This document shows positions 62,232 to 64,000 of a DNA stretch of 64,000 nucleotides, piece after piece (the first letter of the stretch is position 1; every line of letters starts with the position of its first letter). The notes beneath the pieces are model-generated. The model was not told the DNA's origin. It saw nothing but the letters and a program-made list of their open reading frames with translations, and did not search any database. The stretch is taken from positions 207,247-271,246 of the forward strand of contig CAJJDN010000056.1 in NCBI GenBank assembly GCA_905182985.1. Reading direction: 5' to 3'. Source of the stretch: Paramecium sonneborni. Its lineage: Eukaryota > Ciliophora > Oligohymenophorea > Peniculida > Parameciidae. Position numbers and translations under genes: made by a program.

Positions 62232-63194
62232 TCATTCTTCAATTACAATTAATGCTGGAAATATCCCCGATTTATTTTCTGATATTACCTATTAAATATG
62301 AGCTGGTACAATAAACTTTGCAAATTCATAAGGTTTTTCTTGAAATTTAATATATGGATTATCTTATTCAATATCTGTATATTAGATAGTACCAAAGAAT
62401 TCATCTTGACCAGCATAAGCACACAAACAATACTTAAATCCCTTTTCTAATTTAATCTTTTGCTAAAATTCAATTAAATAATTATTGTCATCTACCTTTT
62501 TAAATTCAGGATCATAAATAGAAAACTCTTCTTCATACAAACATTCCCTTAAATTGAATCCTTTATGCAAAGTATACTTAATTTTATGTGGAGCTTCTTT
62601 GAAATTAATAGGTTATTCAAAATAGATTCCATCAAAAAATATTGGTTAATGAAATCCTTTTAAAAGTAATCCATTTGATTTAGGTTCAAAAACACAAACT
62701 ACAGCAACATTTGCATCAAATAAAATTCCATTATTCTCCAAAACAATACTTTCATCTCTTTTCAATAATCTTTTAATTGTTAAATCCGTTTGATATTCTA
62801 CTTGATTGTTTATAGCAACAAGAGTTTTTTCTAAATTTTCCTATAAATCTTTTAAATTTTTCTTTAAAGTTATCTCATATGAGTGTTTTAATTTTTAAAT
62901 GTTTTATTTTTCTAGTTTTATTTCCTCCAAGACTGACCTACCCTCAATTTCACAAATATTTTTTAACCAATCTATTATATCTATTGTATCATAAGCATCA
63001 TATAATCCAATCATTTCTTTTGGCATACATCTAATTGTAGTATTCATAATTGATTGTTCTATGGAATCTAATATCTACAAAGCTTTTGCTTTAAATTTTA
63101 AGAATGATTTTATCACATCCAAAAATTCATCGTTTTTTACACAGTACTGCAATTATTCTAAGTTTTTAAAAACACTATTTCTTTGTTATTACAT
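62232..63194 (-). CDS. Coiled-coil plus C-terminal beta domain, unknown role
   Basis: A single-exon frame of 320 residues. The first 150 are helical and end in a coiled coil (LEEIKLEKQNIQKLKHSY). The rest is rich in beta-strand patterns with aromatic residues (LLLKGFHQPIFFDGIYF, FKYCLCAYAGQDEFFG) and may be a jelly-roll or PHR-like sandwich. The layout of a coiled coil before a beta-sandwich recalls TRIM/TRAF-type proteins, but I see no RING or B-box. It ends 52 bp from the B55 start on the same strand. I do not recognise the family with confidence. Confidence 0.68.
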
Positions 63195-63505
63195 TAATGA
63201 ATTAATCAAAATAAATAAATTAATTTCTCACTTCTAAATAAAAAATTATAAAATTATCAAAGACTTTCTGATGAGATTTCTCAGTTATTTTAAATACAAT
63301 ATTAATTTTTACTCCATTATAATGTTATTAAATTTGATCAAATAATCATCAAAAATATCTAAAATGAAATTTTGACCATTATTTTCTATGGATGTACTGA
63401 AGTATCATCAAAGTAACGATACAAAGAGCATCAATTATCTCTTTGTAAACTTTCCTTATGATCTCAGACATATATATATTTTTTATGGATTATTGTTTTT
63501 CATCA

Positions 63506-63978
63506 ATGAAAAAACTAATTAATTTCTATTCTAAAAATATTAAACAAAAAATAAATGCTTTTAAACTAGATTCATTTGTTGGTTTCACTCATTAATTTTT
63601 TAATTATCATTTCTTAGTTACTAGATTAAAATTAAAAGAATCAGATTATAAAAAAATTTTCTGGTTTTGAAAAACAACTTTATTGCTCAATTCATTAGAA
63701 TAATCAAAACTAAAGGAATATTAATATAATATAGAGTCTTTCCTCTCTCATTGATAAGCACTCCAATGTATGGATCTAATTATTTCGAAGCTAATAATCA
63801 TTTTCAAAAATATTTAAATATCATTCCTTACTTTAATAATAAAATAACTAATCTAGCTTTATCCTTTGTTATTAATATTACTGCAAAATTAGTATTCTAT
63901 CCTTTGGAAAAATTGAGAACCAAAAAATATAATTTAATCTCTTAAACTATCAAAAACATATTTTAATCAAATATCTGA
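63506..63978 (+). CDS. Mitochondrial-carrier-like fragment, frame uncertain
   Basis: Two frames suggest a carrier of the mitochondrial (SLC25) type: FFNYHFLVTRLKLKESDY in the first and, in the second, KTKGILIQYRVFPLSLIS followed by a helix ending ITAKLVFYPLEKLRTKKY, where PLEKLRTK is the Px[DE]xx[RK]x[RK]-like signature at the end of an odd helix. The frames meet at an A run near 63650 where one base would restore continuity. The second frame ends at TGA 63976-63978, but the window ends soon after and further exons may lie outside. So the end is provisional. A full carrier has six helices; at most about half is seen. Confidence 0.45.
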
Positions 63979-64000
63979 AATCATTAGTATATATAGATTT

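Noticed and set aside
63422..63445. Inverted repeat CAAAGAG...CTCTTTG
   Set aside because: Only 7 bp arms with no T run or other context; not enough to call a terminator or element.

Overview
The window looks like macronuclear DNA of a ciliate, most like Paramecium. Long protein frames open only when TAA and TAG are read as glutamine and TGA alone is stop. Genes are dense and very AT-rich, and they are broken by GT...AG introns of only 19-34 nt. I placed about 75 such introns by requiring frame and family continuity; in nearly every gene model the spliced length is then an exact multiple of three. All coordinates and translations were worked out by eye, with no database search.

Left part (0-13 kb): a small helix-turn-helix/coiled-coil protein, a Gln-rich coiled-coil protein, a membrane RING-H2 protein, a lipid-anchored FHA plus RING-CH protein, and then a ciliary group: a cytosolic carboxypeptidase (tubulin deglutamylase type), a MORN protein and a Dpy-30/GAF radial-spoke-like protein. 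A gene-poor stretch follows (12.6-15.8 kb) with a damaged serine tRNA and a possible gene remnant.

Middle (15.8-33 kb): a protein kinase fused to a P-loop GTPase, a major-facilitator transporter, a seven-TM receptor fused to a pseudokinase, the dynein-assembly factor DAW1/ODA16, a divergent actin, a TPR protein, a PH-domain kinase, a serine carboxypeptidase and a two-TM protein of unknown role.

Right part (33-64 kb): a tandem pair of hybrid histidine kinases, a DAW1-like WD40 protein, a membrane J-protein, a reduced adenylate-kinase-like protein, a second serine carboxypeptidase, a Cache-type receptor, a 2.8 kb gene-free stretch, a second two-TM family member, a glutathione-transferase-like protein, a third hybrid histidine kinase, a 3'-5' exonuclease, ribosomal protein eS27, a potato-inhibitor-I protein, a PP2A B55 subunit, a protein of unknown role and the start of a mitochondrial-carrier-like gene.

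Two single N bases (23702 and 42989) each lie between exact direct copies (1,243 bp and 1,076 bp). These are almost surely unmerged contig overlaps, so the second DAW1 copy and the extra carboxypeptidase tail should not be counted as biology. The main themes are cilia (carboxypeptidase, MORN, Dpy-30/GAF, DAW1) and signalling (three hybrid histidine kinases, three other kinase-fold proteins, B55).
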